Source: Raphanus sativus
Taxonomy: Eukaryota; Streptophyta; Magnoliopsida; Brassicales; Brassicaceae
NCBI RefSeq assembly: GCF_000801105.2
Contig: NC_079515.1
Location: 32,387,407-32,451,406 of the forward strand
DNA: 64,000 nucleotides
Direction of reading: 5' to 3'
This document shows positions 47,168-59,115 of the stretch, piece by piece. The position numbers and the translations under genes were made by a program. Position 1 is the stretch's first letter; each line of letters starts with the position of its first letter. The notes beneath the pieces are model-generated. The model worked only from the letters and a program-made list of their open reading frames with translations, did not search any database and had not been told where the DNA came from.

Positions 47168-49726
47168 TTACCATGAACTTTTTAACAAAGAAAACTGAGC
47201 TACTTTTTCTAGTCGATATGTTCTGATCCACTCTTGGATCAACCGTATCTCGGCTTCTCGCTGTTCCACTAGCCATTTTGGGTCTTCTGGAGTTGAAGGT
47301 CGTAGATCCAAATGATGTCCACCTGATAAAAAAGAGAACCATGATCAATACTTTGTTGCGAGACTAAAAGAGAATGGATGATGATGAAAATAATGATTAT
47401 GATGTTTATTGCATTGGTTTGAATCGTGGGTTTATGCGATTCAACCAAGTGTAGACCACTGATATTAGTATCAAAAGGTTAAAGTAAATGAAAATGAAGA
47501 GCAGGCAAGTTATGGCAGGAGATATTTTGGTGAGGCTATTAGCTATACCTTCTTCTGTGACAAGAGCAACAATGGTACTGGATAAGTTCTTCAGAACACT
47601 GCATTTTACGAGTCAAGCACTCATCGCGATTATGAGATTAGTTTTGAAAAAAATAGCTTTCGGGATCTGACTGAAGGGAGTAATGGTCGTTACCTGCCAC
47701 CACTCCACGGATCTAACAGACCATTTGAGAAAATGATGTTGCTTCCAAACGACTTCAATGTGGTCTCTATGTCCTTTTACATTGGAGAAGAGAGTGACAG
47801 AATAAAAATTCAGATCATGGCCATCCAAAGAATATTGAGTTATAAAAAAAACAAAGAAGAAGTCTTACATGTCCACCGAGCTCTGTTGTGACCCACCTAG
47901 GCCTTGGATTGACTCCGAATGTATTCCAGCAATCCTCTTTGTATGAAGAGTAATTGAAATCGTAAGTTGTGAACATGCTGTTTTCTTGGCTACTAGACAT
48001 GGGCATTACCATCTCCGTGCACGCCTGTTGGAAACCCAAGGCATAAGGAGATTAACCATTAAGTTTCTGGAAAAGGAAGATAAACATAGCAGTTATTCTT
48101 CAGACCTGCCAGTTCCATCCATCCAAACCATGAGGGTCATCATCCAACTCAAAGCAGCCAACCTTCCCAGTATAGTTGTAGTACACACTTACTCCTGCAT
48201 ATATGCGTTCTAGGATGCTAGCATCACTACTAGCCCCATCAATCTTTCTACAGACCTACAGAAAGAAAGATAAAATCTTATTGAACTAGGGACTCCAAAG
48301 GACGAACTCGAACAATGGCTGGATGCAACAAGCGAGCCATTAAAGCATAGCCTCGTAGGGTCATTCATGTAAAGATGAACAATCCAGATGAAGTAGCGAA
48401 TGCCTAAACTATTATATGGTTTGGAGAATATGTCAGTACAAAAATCATAGTGTTACCTCTTTAATGGGATGCCCAGGCAAAGGCATCATAAAGTCAGCAG
48501 CGTACGGATAGTCCACCATTGCCAAATAACTATAAGCAGAATCCAGCCAGCCTGAAAGGTCATCTGTACTGTTCAACGCCCTGAAAAAAACAGAGACACC
48601 ACTCAATTTAGCTCAAATACAAATAGATAACAACAGACCATCAAACCTAACTACAGTTTTTCTTGCTTACCGACAAAAATGAAAAGTTTTCGACAACTGC
48701 TGAAGACCATTCTCCTTCTCACCCTCAGCTATGATTGCATCCCAGGAGTCCTTTATGGTACTAAAGCAGCTACTACTCTCACGCTACCAGCCAAAAAAAA
48801 ACACAGTCACAATAAGAACTAGAGAAAACCAACCAGACAAACAAACAAAAAAACTATACCTTGAAATCATTAGATACAATGTCATAAAACGTCTGAGGAG
48901 GTACAAGATCTTCAAACTGAAGAATCGGAGCTGAAGAAGCCAATGCTCCAATTGCAATGTGAGGATACTTGAGCCTCATCCATGCTGCCAACACTGTTAA
49001 CAACATTGCATCAATCAATAACAACAAACTCACTCCCAAAAAAAAAAAAAAACATTCATATGATTCTTTCTTTGACTTACTTCCACCATATGATCCTCCA
49101 AACAACACAACTGGAGATGCTTCAGCAGACAAGTTCCGTTTCAAATCAGTAACAAACACAGCAAAATCCGCAAGAGCTTGCTCGGTTGTGAGATACGATA
49201 ACGTGGTAGCGTTCTTGTAAGCTTCTTCCCTGTTTCCATAAGGCATAGACTCTCCATAATACCTATGCTACACACACCACAACACAACACCCCTAAGAAA
49301 ATTCAGCAACGAGTTTCTTTATAGGCTCTAATCAAAAAAACATCAACGAACCTCAGGGAAAACAAGCAAGGCCCCAAACTTGGGAGCGATCTCCCAAATG
49401 AATCCAGAGTTCGTAGCGAACCATTCGATATCCCCTTCGTTGCCGCAGTAGAGGAAGATAGGTCCGAGCTCAGAGGCGCCGGTCCAGTGATCGGAGTTGA
49501 TCAAGTAACGCTGCGAGAATTTCGGAAGATCCGCGAAGCTGAAGTGGTCGAGCTGCTGGGAGAAATACTTCGTCTCGTATCGGTACGAGTTTCGATCTCC
49601 TCCCCGTGACGGCTGGGTTCTGGCTCGGCTCTGGAGAGTTTGGCGAGGAAAACGAGGTGACGGAGAGGAGGATGAAGTGGAGAAAACGAAAGAGATGATC
49701 AGAAGCAATACGAGATGGCTCGCCAT
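47168..49726 (-). CDS. serine carboxypeptidase S28 family (prolyl/Pro-X carboxypeptidase-like)
   Basis: Ten exons on the minus strand: 49352-49726, 49081-49267, 48860-48993, 48671-48783, 48457-48580, 48106-48255, 47869-48024, 47694-47773, 47549-47598 and 47168-47322. They sum to 507 aa in one frame (about 515 recalled for At5g65760). The N-terminus [16 protein letters not shown] is a signal peptide, so the enzyme is secreted or vacuolar. The mature part begins near [15 protein letters not shown], the classic S28 opening. The catalytic triad is visible: Ser in FGGSYGG (split by an intron), Asp in [10 protein letters not shown], and His in GGHHLDLR. S28 enzymes cleave C-terminal residues after proline; the plant substrate is not known to me. 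The promoter is short: a MITE/Helitron insertion begins about 180 bp upstream. Confidence 0.93.
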
Positions 49727-49977
49727 TTTCTCTCCGCTTTTCGAGCTTTTTTCTTTCCCCCAACAAGATTGCAACCACCCGTCACTAGTACACTGGTGAG
49801 TTTAAAAACGCAACTAACTGAAACTTATCATCAAACCGAAATCACTAATCAGAAATCGAACCACATTTCTAAACCGATTCAACCCAAATGAACCAGACTA
49901 ATTACTCTCTCCTTGGCAGAATAATCCATGTTTTGAAATTTAAAAGAAAAATTGTTTCTAAAAATTCATATTTTGTA

Positions 49978-52784
49978 TCTATATATATAAAGTTGCCTTG
50001 TCTGGCTGCTCAGCTCTCCACATCATCATTCTAGCATGGGGCAAAACACTCCACGTAGCACATTCATTAATCATCAAAAGTTGTTTTCTCGATCACTTAT
50101 GTCAAATGGGCTTTGCTCTTAATTCTGAAATTCATTAGGTTTTAACTTTTCCTCACACTGGCCCAAAATTGTTATGATTTTTATTTGTATTCAATGTTGA
50201 CAATGGAAAGTAGAAACTTTACGAATCCCCTTCTTTGCCAAACTCGACGTAACCCTTCGTACAATTAATCCAGAAATCTCGCTCATCCCACTCCTTCCTA
50301 TTGAATGCAGTTTTACTTACTGTTTTTCTCAGCTTCAGTGAGTATATATAGATGGTGTGCGAGCCAGAGCGATAACCTTTTAGTTTTCCCAAATCAGAGC
50401 TTCTGTTATTTCTCAGTGAAACCCTCTAATCATTGTGAATTCCCAATTTCATTGCTCAGAGTTGAAGTCATGGTTGTATTGATGTTCGAAATAGGCTAAA
50501 GACTGTATTTTCATTCATTCTCTAAAAAGCTTCTGAAGGGCGAAGGAGAATAAAACAGAATAGAGCTAGAGAGAGACAGTTAATGCGAAATTAACCCTAA
50601 AAACTGTTTCTTTTTTGCTTTGATCTCAGGCTTTGAACTCAGGCTCATGATGCTGACGTGTATAACGTGTATGAATCAGCTTAACACCACAAACAATGGC
50701 GGATCTAGGCTGCTACAAGAAGATGAAGAAACAGAGACGCCAAGGACCAAGCAGGCGACTAAATCTCTGACGTTGCAGGTAAAGTATTAATCCTTTCCAC
50801 TTCCATGGATTGTTTGATCGCTTCTGCTTAGGAACTAAAGAACAAAAATGTGAAAGCATGGCTTTGACTCAGTGGTCTTAATCCGTGTTTGATCTGTAAT
50901 AACATTTTATTTCTCTGTATTCTGTGCTCGACAATGATATTTAGCTTTCAAATAGGAATCTACTTGGAGACGCTTGGTCGGGAGGGAAGCAAATCCAGAG
51001 GTAGCAGATGCTGGAAAGAGAACGAGAAGTGGCTCTACGATATCAGTTATAGATAGGCTTAATCTTCAACCATATAGTGTTCATCATGTAAGCATAATCA
51101 CTCTCATTCTATTATTTTAAATCTCTTTCGATTGATCAGTAACATCATTAAAGTAACCTATGAATCTAATGTTATGATCTGTCTGACACATGAGAGTTGT
51201 GTAGATTTGGAGACTTGGAAAACTCTTTTGTGACATTTTAAATGATGTTTTTTTGTAAGAGATTATGATCATCCCTGTTCAAGATACGGTTATAATTTGA
51301 TATAAGATTATCATGAAGTTTTCCATGTCACTATCACTAGATATTTGAATGAAGCAGAGATATCCTAAACGAGTACTCGAGATGTGAGAAAGATGATGAG
51401 ATCATCTCTGTTCAAGATACTTCGCTTTCTCAGAATACTCTGGTACCAAAACAACCAGATTCCCTCAATGTAAATTTTTAATTTTAGACCCGTCAGTCCC
51501 TGACACATTTATAATCATATGTTGAATTTCATTATGAATATACTTTCTATTTTTTTGTGTGTACATGTCAAGAAAGAACATAATCATACTCGGTTAACAT
51601 GTTTTCTAACCTCATCATAGAGAATAAATACAGTAACTCATAAACATGCCAATGGAAGATAGAACAGAGTTCTACTATATTTAAAACTCAGTTGTATGAG
51701 TTTGATAAATATTTGACAGTGGCTACTAAGCACCCGTTTCCAACCTCCAGGCACTCTTCCACCTAAAACATGTTTGACAAATAAAAAACAGTTGTTTGAC
51801 AAATGTTCAACATTTACCTTACATTTACCAAAACAGTTGTTCAACATTTACCTTACATGTTTGACAAATAAAAAACAAAGTAGATATCATTAGACTAACT
51901 TTTAATTATTTTCATGTTGACACGAATACACTTCCTATAAAACAATGGTAAATCTCAAGTATGATCATGCACCAACCATGTTCCCTAAGTTAAAAGAAAA
52001 GCTAGCCACAAACAATATCCCAACTACAACCAAGTCAGCAACTACCACTAACGGCAACGCTGAAGCTATCATCCCCTTCAACCCGACACTTACATGCCCT
52101 GACCCAGTCACCAATTATATGCCCCTAAATACAATACAATGGAAATCAACTTCACACAAACGGATCCAAGACATCAAATTTTGACATGCCCTATTCTCCA
52201 CCCCCACTGCTAAGCAGGTCGTATATTCAGACCTTATTTGACCAATATACAATTAAATAAACACATCATTATAAGATGGACTCACAAACAAACACATAAA
52301 GCTCAACATTAAAGGTACATAAATAAAAAAACAACTCTGCATCTCAAACGCAGAAATATAATCAACCTCACATTAAGATAAAAGAACGACAACACCTTAA
52401 TCAAACATGAAAAAAAAAGAATCTAAATTCTAGGAATGCCCCCACAGGCCAACCCAACATTATACATATGTCAGCTAAACATATTGTTAGTTTGCCCCTG
52501 AGGGTAGTATTTTATTATGGTGTCGGGATTCTCAAAATGTTCTTACTCTTTTCCGCTGGGTTCGAGTCATTGACCGAGTGCAGTGGTAATACCGACAGAG
52601 AGAGCTCCCAACAAAGTCGAGTGGCTTCTCGCTCCTGTCCAGAACGAAGAGATAATATAGATTTTAGAATATATTTTTAAAAAAATGCTTCATAAAATTT
52701 AAAAAACTTTTTCAGTTTAAAATGCTTCATAAATATATTTTCATAAAATTGTATACCCCGCCCGTAGGGCGGGCCAACCACTAG
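49978..52784 (+). mobile_element. non-autonomous Helitron carrying gene fragments
   Basis: 2807 bp inserted between A and T without target duplication. The 5' end is TCTATATATATAAAGT. The 3' end has a perfect 7-bp hairpin CCCGCCC-GTA-GGGCGGG at 52757-52773, then CCAACCA and terminal CTAG at 52781-52784. There is no Rep/helicase coding sequence. The interior includes a BRX-like first exon (50650-50778), other exon-like pieces with splice-site-like borders (about 50956-51089 and 51358-51471), and a local tandem repeat of ATTTACCTTACAT / TTTGACAAATAAAAAACA at about 51770-51880. Confidence 0.85.
50650..50778 (+). pseudogene. captured BREVIS RADIX-like (BRXL) first exon
   Basis: Reads MLTCITCMNQLNTTNNGG, then an acidic stretch (QEDEETETPRTKQATKSLTLQ) and a GTAAAG donor. 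BRX-family proteins start MLTCIACTKQLNTNNGG, followed by an acidic run, TPR(S/T)KQ and KSLT-Q, with an exon end at the same place as recalled. The key Cys residues at positions 4 and 7 are retained. About 300 bp before it look like a co-captured 5' leader (CT/GA-rich, AATAAAACAGAATAGAGC). The BRX domains themselves are absent. It lies inside the Helitron at 49978-52784, so this is a transduplicated fragment, not a working gene. Confidence 0.75.
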
Positions 52785-53124
52785 TTTTCAATATAATAAC
52801 AAATTTTAAATTTTAAAAATATTAATTATGTTTATTAAATTTTGATTGGTTAAAAATCATAAAAAATATGTAAACATGAAAATAATATATTTATTATAAA
52901 AAAATTTCATATTTTTTTAAGAAATATAAAAATATGTAATATTTTGAAACGGAGAAAATATTTATGTTTGATTACATCATTTTTATTGATAACCGAACTA
53001 AACCAGAAACATTCAAACCAAATTGAAATGAAACTCTCAAGCAAACATGTTCTTTTTCTCAGAGAAGACTCTTATGGGCTTCAAGAGCTGAAGCTGTTAT
53101 TTATATATATCCTTAATGGGCCAT

Positions 53125-56100
53125 TTAAGGGAGGATAGGGGTGATGGGGTCAGGTTGAAGAGCTTTGTGAACAAGATCGGTTTGCTCCTTAACATGAAGC
53201 TGGTAAAAACCAGTGGCTGTAGCAGCTGAAGGAAGACGCCCAACGTATTTGATGTCGCTGAAGCTTCCTCTGTTCAGTGCTTTCATGGCCGTGCAAAGCC
53301 TTGGTGCTATATACTGATATCCTCCCATGTTCATCGGCTCTTCTTGACACCACACTATCTCTGCATCTGTTAAAAAAAAGCCACACAAGAATCAAAACAC
53401 AATCCGAGTTTCTTTTTTTACTATGTTTTGAGTGACTTACTTGGATATCGCTTTAGTTCTCTCTGAATGAGATCGTAAGGGAATGGACAAAGCTGTTCTA
53501 CTCTGCAGATGGCTATGTCGTTTGTTCCAGACTTTTGTCGCTCTTCGTCAAGCTCGTAGTAAACCTGGATCAACAAGTCTCAACTAAGTCACACAATCTG
53601 AGGGTTCTTTAAAAGCACAAGTAAAAAAAGGAAAAGATTAGAACTGTTTTTACCTTCCCAGAGCAGAGGACTAGACGTCGGATACCTTCTTCAAGATCCG
53701 AGTGACCACTTTGATCTTTAATCAACCGTTTAAACCTGGTTCCTTGCTTGTCAAAACCAGGATGTCCTTTAACATCATCGAACTCCGAGAGGTTAGATAC
53801 ACACTTCTTGTGTCGAAGCAAGTTTTTAGGAGCCATCACTATAAGAGGCTTGCGGAAATCCCTGTGTATCTGCAAATGGATGACAATTAGCGTGTGAGAA
53901 ACCAAACAAGTAGAATAGCAATCTTTTATAAACAAATCTTTATACCTGGCGACGCAGAACGTGGAAGTAGTTTGCAGGTGTAGTAACATTAACAATTTGC
54001 CAATTACACTCTTGAATCTGTTTTCTAAGAGTTGAATCCATCTCAGGGATGACAAAAGGATTGTCATCACTCATCTGCAGTAGGACTGGTTAGTTAAGAG
54101 AAATATAACGTTTTAAGTATCTGGTACCAAATCGGTTGGTTATATAGTTACCTGAAGGAAACGTTCTAATCTTCCACTGGAATGTTCAGGACCCTGTCCA
54201 TCATATCCATGAGGAAGCAGAACTACTAGCCCGGTTTGACGGAGCCATTTGGCTTCTCCACTGCTTATGAACTGATCAAACATCACTTGTGCGCCATTGG
54301 CAAAGTCTCCAAACTGAGCCTCCCATATTACCAGAGAATTCGGGTTCTCCATAGAGTAACCCAGTTCGAATCCCAGAACACCAAACTCTGAAAGAGAGCT
54401 GCATAACAAAACACCCAAAAAGAATAAATAACAATTGAAAGCTGGTAATTTATCTCATGAGATTCAGAAAACATTACCTGTTGCTGACAGTGAACATTTC
54501 AGGGTCTTGGTTCATGGTCAGGTGGTCTAAGGGACAATACTCCTGGCCGGTTTCTTGATCATGAAGCACCGAGTGTCTATGACTGAAAGTCCCTCTTTCA
54601 ACATCTTGACCACTTAGCCGAACATGGTTGCCTTCCACAACTAGTGTAGCAAAAGCAAGAGCTTCTCCAAGTCCCCAGTCAATCCCTTCTCCTGACTCGA
54701 TCATTTGAGCACGCTGTTCATAAACTCTTTTCACTCCTCTGTGTGGCTTGAAGTTCTCTGGAAAGGTTGAGATTGCTTTCCCCACATTCTTCAAAATCTC
54801 TGGCTTCACACTGCAACAGAACAAAGGGAATAGTTTCACAGTAAAGTATTACATACGAAAAAAGGCCAAAAAAGCAAAAAAATAAATAAAAATGTTTGTA
54901 CCCAGTGTTACGGATCCTAGAAATCTGCTCCGGTGACTTGAATCCAGTCCAATGACTTGCCAGCCAGTCACGTTTTTGTGGAATGTACTCTTTACTTGCC
55001 TCAAATTCTTCATTGAGGATAGAGCTTACTTTCTTTTGAATCTTATCAATATCTTCTTTGGTTACCTGTCCAGATTCCAAAAGCTTCTCTTGGTAGATTT
55101 GAAGCGACGAGGGATGACTACGTATCACCTATCAACAACAGTTAACATCCATTTAAAAAGAAATTAGAAGAAAGTAAATCTTGAAAGAAACTGGATAAAA
55201 TATTTCCCAATAAAACAGCCAGACCTTGTACATTTTTGGTTGTGTGAATGACGGTTCGTCTATCTCGTTATGCCCAAAGCGACGGTAGCATACTAAATCA
55301 ACAACAACATCAGAATGGAAAGTCTGGCGCCACTCCGCAGCAAGCTCACACGCATGCACTACCGCTTCGATATCATCCGCATTGACATGGAAAATCGGGG
55401 CATCTAAAGCCTTTGCAACATCAGTGCAATACTGCGAAGACCTTCCTGCCCTGGGATCGGTTGTGAAAGCCACTTGGTTATTCACCACAATGTGCACCGT
55501 TCCACCGGTGCAGTAGTTAGGAAGCGCACTAAGATGCAGAGTCTCATACACCACCCCTTGTCCGGCAAAGCTACCATCCCCATGGATCAAAATACCCATG
55601 TTCTTTGTTCTGTTCTCGTCTTTGGTGTAATACTGTTTCGCTCTGGTTTTACCCATCACGACAGGATCCACTGCTTCCAAGTGACTTGGGTTTGCCAACA
55701 GAGACAAGTGTAGATGTTTGCCTCCTCTAGTTGGGCGATCATAAGACGTACCCAAGTGGTACTTAACATCACCTGTTCCGGTGTAGAGCCCAATTTCATC
55801 TACTGGCCTAGTACCACCGCTAAACTCGCTGAAGATCTGACGCAGAGGTTTCCTAACAACATTACCCAAAACATTAAGTCGACCCCTGTGAGGCATACCG
55901 ATAACTATGTTCTCAACTCCAAGATCCGCAGCCCTGTCAAACATCTCCTTCATTCCAGGGATCAAAGACTCAGCCCCTTCAAGTCCAAATCTTTTGGCCG
56001 TGGTCCACTTAGTAGCCAAGAAATTCTCAAACTGAGTGCTCCAGGTAAGCCTATCGTAAATAACAACCCGGCGCTCACTGTTGTACTGCCTCGGCGTGGG

Positions 56101-56769
56101 CGTCTCGATCTTATCCCTCAACCAGTTGCATTTATCCCTATCAGCAATGTGCATGTACTCATACCCGATGGTCCCACAGTAAGCCTGCTCAAGCCTCGAC
56201 AGTATACCCCTCAGCGTCTGAACGGGACGGTTCTCAGAGAGAAACCCAGACATCCTCCACACGCCGAGGAAGAACTCTCTGTCGAGATCAGCCTCGGTGA
56301 ACCCGTAGAGACCGGGGGTGAGATCCTCGGGGATCTCTCTTTCCTCAAGACCCAAAGGGTCGAGCTTGGCCTTCATGTGGCCGTTGACCTGGTAAGCTCT
56401 GACGAGAAGGAGCAGACGCATGCTTTCTTGGATGGTCTGCCCGGAGATCCCAGGGGAAGTGGCGGCTTGGCCCACGAAGTTCCTGAAGAAGTTGTCCCAA
56501 GACTCGTCGACGCTGGTGGGGTCGGCTTCCCAGGCTCTCTGCAGCTCCTCGAGGTACACGCTGCTGGTTCCGTCTAGGAAGCTGTCGGTGAGCTTGGAGA
56601 GAGGGACGGGGCGTGGGACGGGAGCGGGGGTTGATTTGAGCGGTGTGGAGTGGAAATAACATCTGGTGTGAGAAGGTAGAACCCTAGTTGTTGTTCTGAA
56701 GTGAGAGTGAGAGAGTGTTCTTCTTATGGCAAGCTTTGCCAGAGAGGAACCAGTTCTGAACCAAACCAT
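53125..56769 (-). CDS. 2-oxoglutarate dehydrogenase E1 component, mitochondrial
   Basis: TCA-cycle enzyme; the thiamine-diphosphate E1 subunit decarboxylates 2-oxoglutarate and passes the succinyl group to E2. Eight exons on the minus strand: 55225-56769, 54902-55128, 54478-54810, 54152-54398, 53946-54074, 53654-53869, 53441-53564 and 53125-53366. They sum to 1020 aa (At5g65750 about 1025 as recalled). The start at [19 protein letters not shown] begins a mitochondrial presequence. Then come the E1 N-terminal segment ([19 protein letters not shown]), [19 protein letters not shown] and [20 protein letters not shown] (TPP fold), the transketolase-like pyrimidine region ([20 protein letters not shown]), and the C-terminal domain ending [10 protein letters not shown]...ITPILP. 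A 5' UTR intron is likely (56808-57126, clear donor GAG/GTTAGT and acceptor TTTTCAG). Divergent from FANCL. Confidence 0.96.
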
Positions 56770-57398
56770 TGCTTTATTAAATCGATCTACGTCGTCCAAC
56801 AACAAACCTGAAAATGATCCATTAAACAATTCAATAAAGTACTCAAAACAAAAGTATATAAGTTAAAAAATAGCTAAACAAGTAACGAGTTAGTTATGAT
56901 ATCTCTCATGCAAGCACATAGAAATCTCAAACGAAAAGAACCTTTTCATTCAATATTTTATCAGCGATCTGAACCATTCAGATCATAGTAAAATTTAGAA
57001 ACCCCCAGAATTCTCATTTTGGTGTTTTTTCATGAGAGAATATAATCATAACACAAAAAAAAAATTAGTAAAGAAGACAAAATCAAGTAGGAAGATTCAT
57101 GCGCGAAGGAGAGAAGGAAAACTAACCTCCTGGATCAAAGAAGATGGTGAAGCCTCATCAGTGAAGTGACAGAGAAAGAGAAAGAAAGGAAGAAAAGTAA
57201 AGAGCACCGCCTTTAAATGGCCACGTTTGGCTACAAGGATAAGTATATAATTATTACGGATTAGATATTTATAGTCGATAACTGGGCCTTTCGTAAGATT
57301 TATCATATTGGGCTACTACTCGGCCCATATCCGTTACATTCGAACTCGTTAACGTTATCGTATCGTATCTAGGGTTTAGGAAACTGAGGTAGATCATC
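56770..57398. promoter_or_regulatory. bidirectional region between OGDH E1 and FANCL
   Basis: 629 bp between two divergent start codons. It contains the OGDH 5' UTR intron (56808-57126) and, at 57283-57330, three TGGGCC/GGGC/GGCCCA site-II-type elements, followed by an AGGGTTTAGG telo-box at 57372-57381 about 20 bp before the FANCL ATG. Site II plus telo-box is a known arrangement in promoters of genes for dividing cells and organelle biogenesis. That the region drives both genes is inference. Confidence 0.6.
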
Positions 57399-59115
57399 AT
57401 GGAGGAGTCAATAGGACGTGCGAGATGCGAGGAACTAGCCAAATCATCGTCCTCCTTCTACCGGAAAGTTTACTCGGAGGTGAGTCATTCATAAATGGCC
57501 TTTGATTGCTCGCAAACTCAGTATTCTGGGGTGATTGATGATAATGAATGATTGTAGTATCGGTTTGTAGATAGAGGAAGTTGGATGGGAATCACTGAGG
57601 AGGTTAGGTGGAGATTTAACGTTTTTCAGCTTTCACATTCTGTAAGTTCCAGAATCCTTCTAAGGTTTTACGGATGATTTGACTAGTCTATTGCATTGTA
57701 TTGGCTACTACAATGTTAGCTTTGTTGAATTGTGAACATGTACAGAGATAAGAAGGGAAGAGCACACATCTTAGAACTTCAACTCGATAGAGACTATCCT
57801 AAATCCCCACCTTCTCTTTCCGCGGTCTCTTACAGCTTTTTTACTCTTTCTCTCTCTCTATATGCTTAGTGTGTGTGTGTGTGTGTGTCTCTATCTCTTT
57901 AGGATGTGCCATGCATGTTTACTTTAGAATGGTCAACAATTTCAAGGCTGAAGGATGTGATGCACCAGTTCCGAAAGGTACAAAGACTTTGCTACAAGTG
58001 ATACACTAATCAGCAAACTCACATGACTCTGTGTTTTTTCTTTTTTGGTTTTTCTATCAGCATCTGGACAGTCTTCAAGAGTTTTGGTCTGTCTTGGACG
58101 ATATCGACAAGTCTCTTTGTGTTGTTGATGCTAAGCAGCCATCTCGTGCTTCTCCTATCCGTCGGATTCGTGCTGGTTTTATTATATTATACCTTTACTC
58201 TTTAGTTCTGTGTTATAGCTAAAAAGAGTTAATTTTTTTTTCTGCGTATTTGGTTCAATGTTTTCAGGGAAGGATTGCAACATCATTGCTCGTATCAACT
58301 TCGATGACCCTAAATCCCTACCAGAGTATGTGATTCTAGCCAACTACAGAGTCACATTCACCTCTTTTCTTCTGCAGTATTCAATAATATATTGTTACTT
58401 ACTTAGACAGGTGCCGGTTTATTGGTCCTGAGCCTGTAGCTGTGAACTACTTGTATATGATATGGAGGAGAAATAGCAGAAAATGGTAAACCTTTTTTGT
58501 CTATTCTCTCTCGATAGAGTCTTATAGCATGGAAGTGTCAGAAAAACTGAACTTTGTGGATTGTTGAAAGCATGAATCACAGCTAATTGACATCACACAG
58601 GTCAAAGGAAAAATCATTCCCTGAGAACCTCGAATGTGTTCTAGGTACTGAGCTTCCAAAGCCTCTAGGTCTCCAAGTGGAAGATGATCATCAGCAAGTT
58701 GAATGCGGGATTTGCTATGCCCAGTTTCTACCAACCGGTGATTCCTTTAACCTTCATAGTAATCATTTGCTGATGACAGTTCATTGACTTCTCATTTACT
58801 GTAACAAAAGATGAGGAGCTCGGAGCTAGAAGTGGGACGCGAACGGACTACTCATGCGAAAACATCAGTTGCAACAAGTCTTTCCATAGCCTTTGCCTCA
58901 CAGACTGGTTAAGGTCTATCACAACAACAAGACAGTAAGTTGAAACCTTAGTTATCTCTCTCTCTCACACACACACACACATTGACACAAGTCTTACGCT
59001 CTGAAGCTCATATATGATTTCAATTTCTTGTAGGTCATTTGATGTTCTATTTGGGAACTGCCCTTACTGTTCAGACCCGGTCGCAGTCAAAATTAACATG
59101 AACAAAATAGATTAG
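57399..59115 (+). CDS. FANCL: FANCL-like E3 ubiquitin ligase (Fanconi anaemia pathway)
   Basis: Ten small exons: 57399-57479, 57571-57641, 57746-57824, 57903-57977, 58061-58175, 58268-58325, 58411-58485, 58601-58737, 58811-58934 and 59034-59115. They sum to 298 aa with consistent phases. The protein is the catalytic E3 that ubiquitinates FANCD2 in DNA interstrand crosslink repair; in Arabidopsis the pathway also limits meiotic crossovers. The N-terminal two-thirds is the DRWD/URD region (LQLDRDYPKSPPSLSA, FTLEWSTISRLKDVMHQF, CRFIGPEPVAVNYLYMIWRR). The C-terminal PHD/RING-like domain shows the zinc ligands CGICYAQ, CENISCNKSFHSLC and NCPYC. Synteny with At5g65740 supports the name. It is convergent with XTH6. 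No defect seen. Confidence 0.93.

Larger units (their letters stand above)
49905..52958. mobile_element. Stowaway-like MITE split by a Helitron
   Basis: The left part 49905-49977 starts CTCTCTCCTTGGCAGAATAA after a TA. The right part 52785-52958 runs from TTTTCAATATAATAAC to TTTTGAAACGGAGAAAA and is followed by TA. Joined, the two parts would make a 247-bp element with Stowaway ends and the same TTTTCAATA...ATTGGTTAAAA interior order as the element at 23588. The 2.8-kb Helitron lies exactly between them. Confidence 0.75.

Noticed and set aside
51945..52184. 79-codon open frame inside the Helitron
   Set aside because: Proline/threonine/asparagine-rich with no recognised family or splice context; left as part of the Helitron.
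55714..56577. 287-codon open frame antisense to OGDH E1
   Set aside because: Shadow of the large conserved first exon; no own domain or splice structure.
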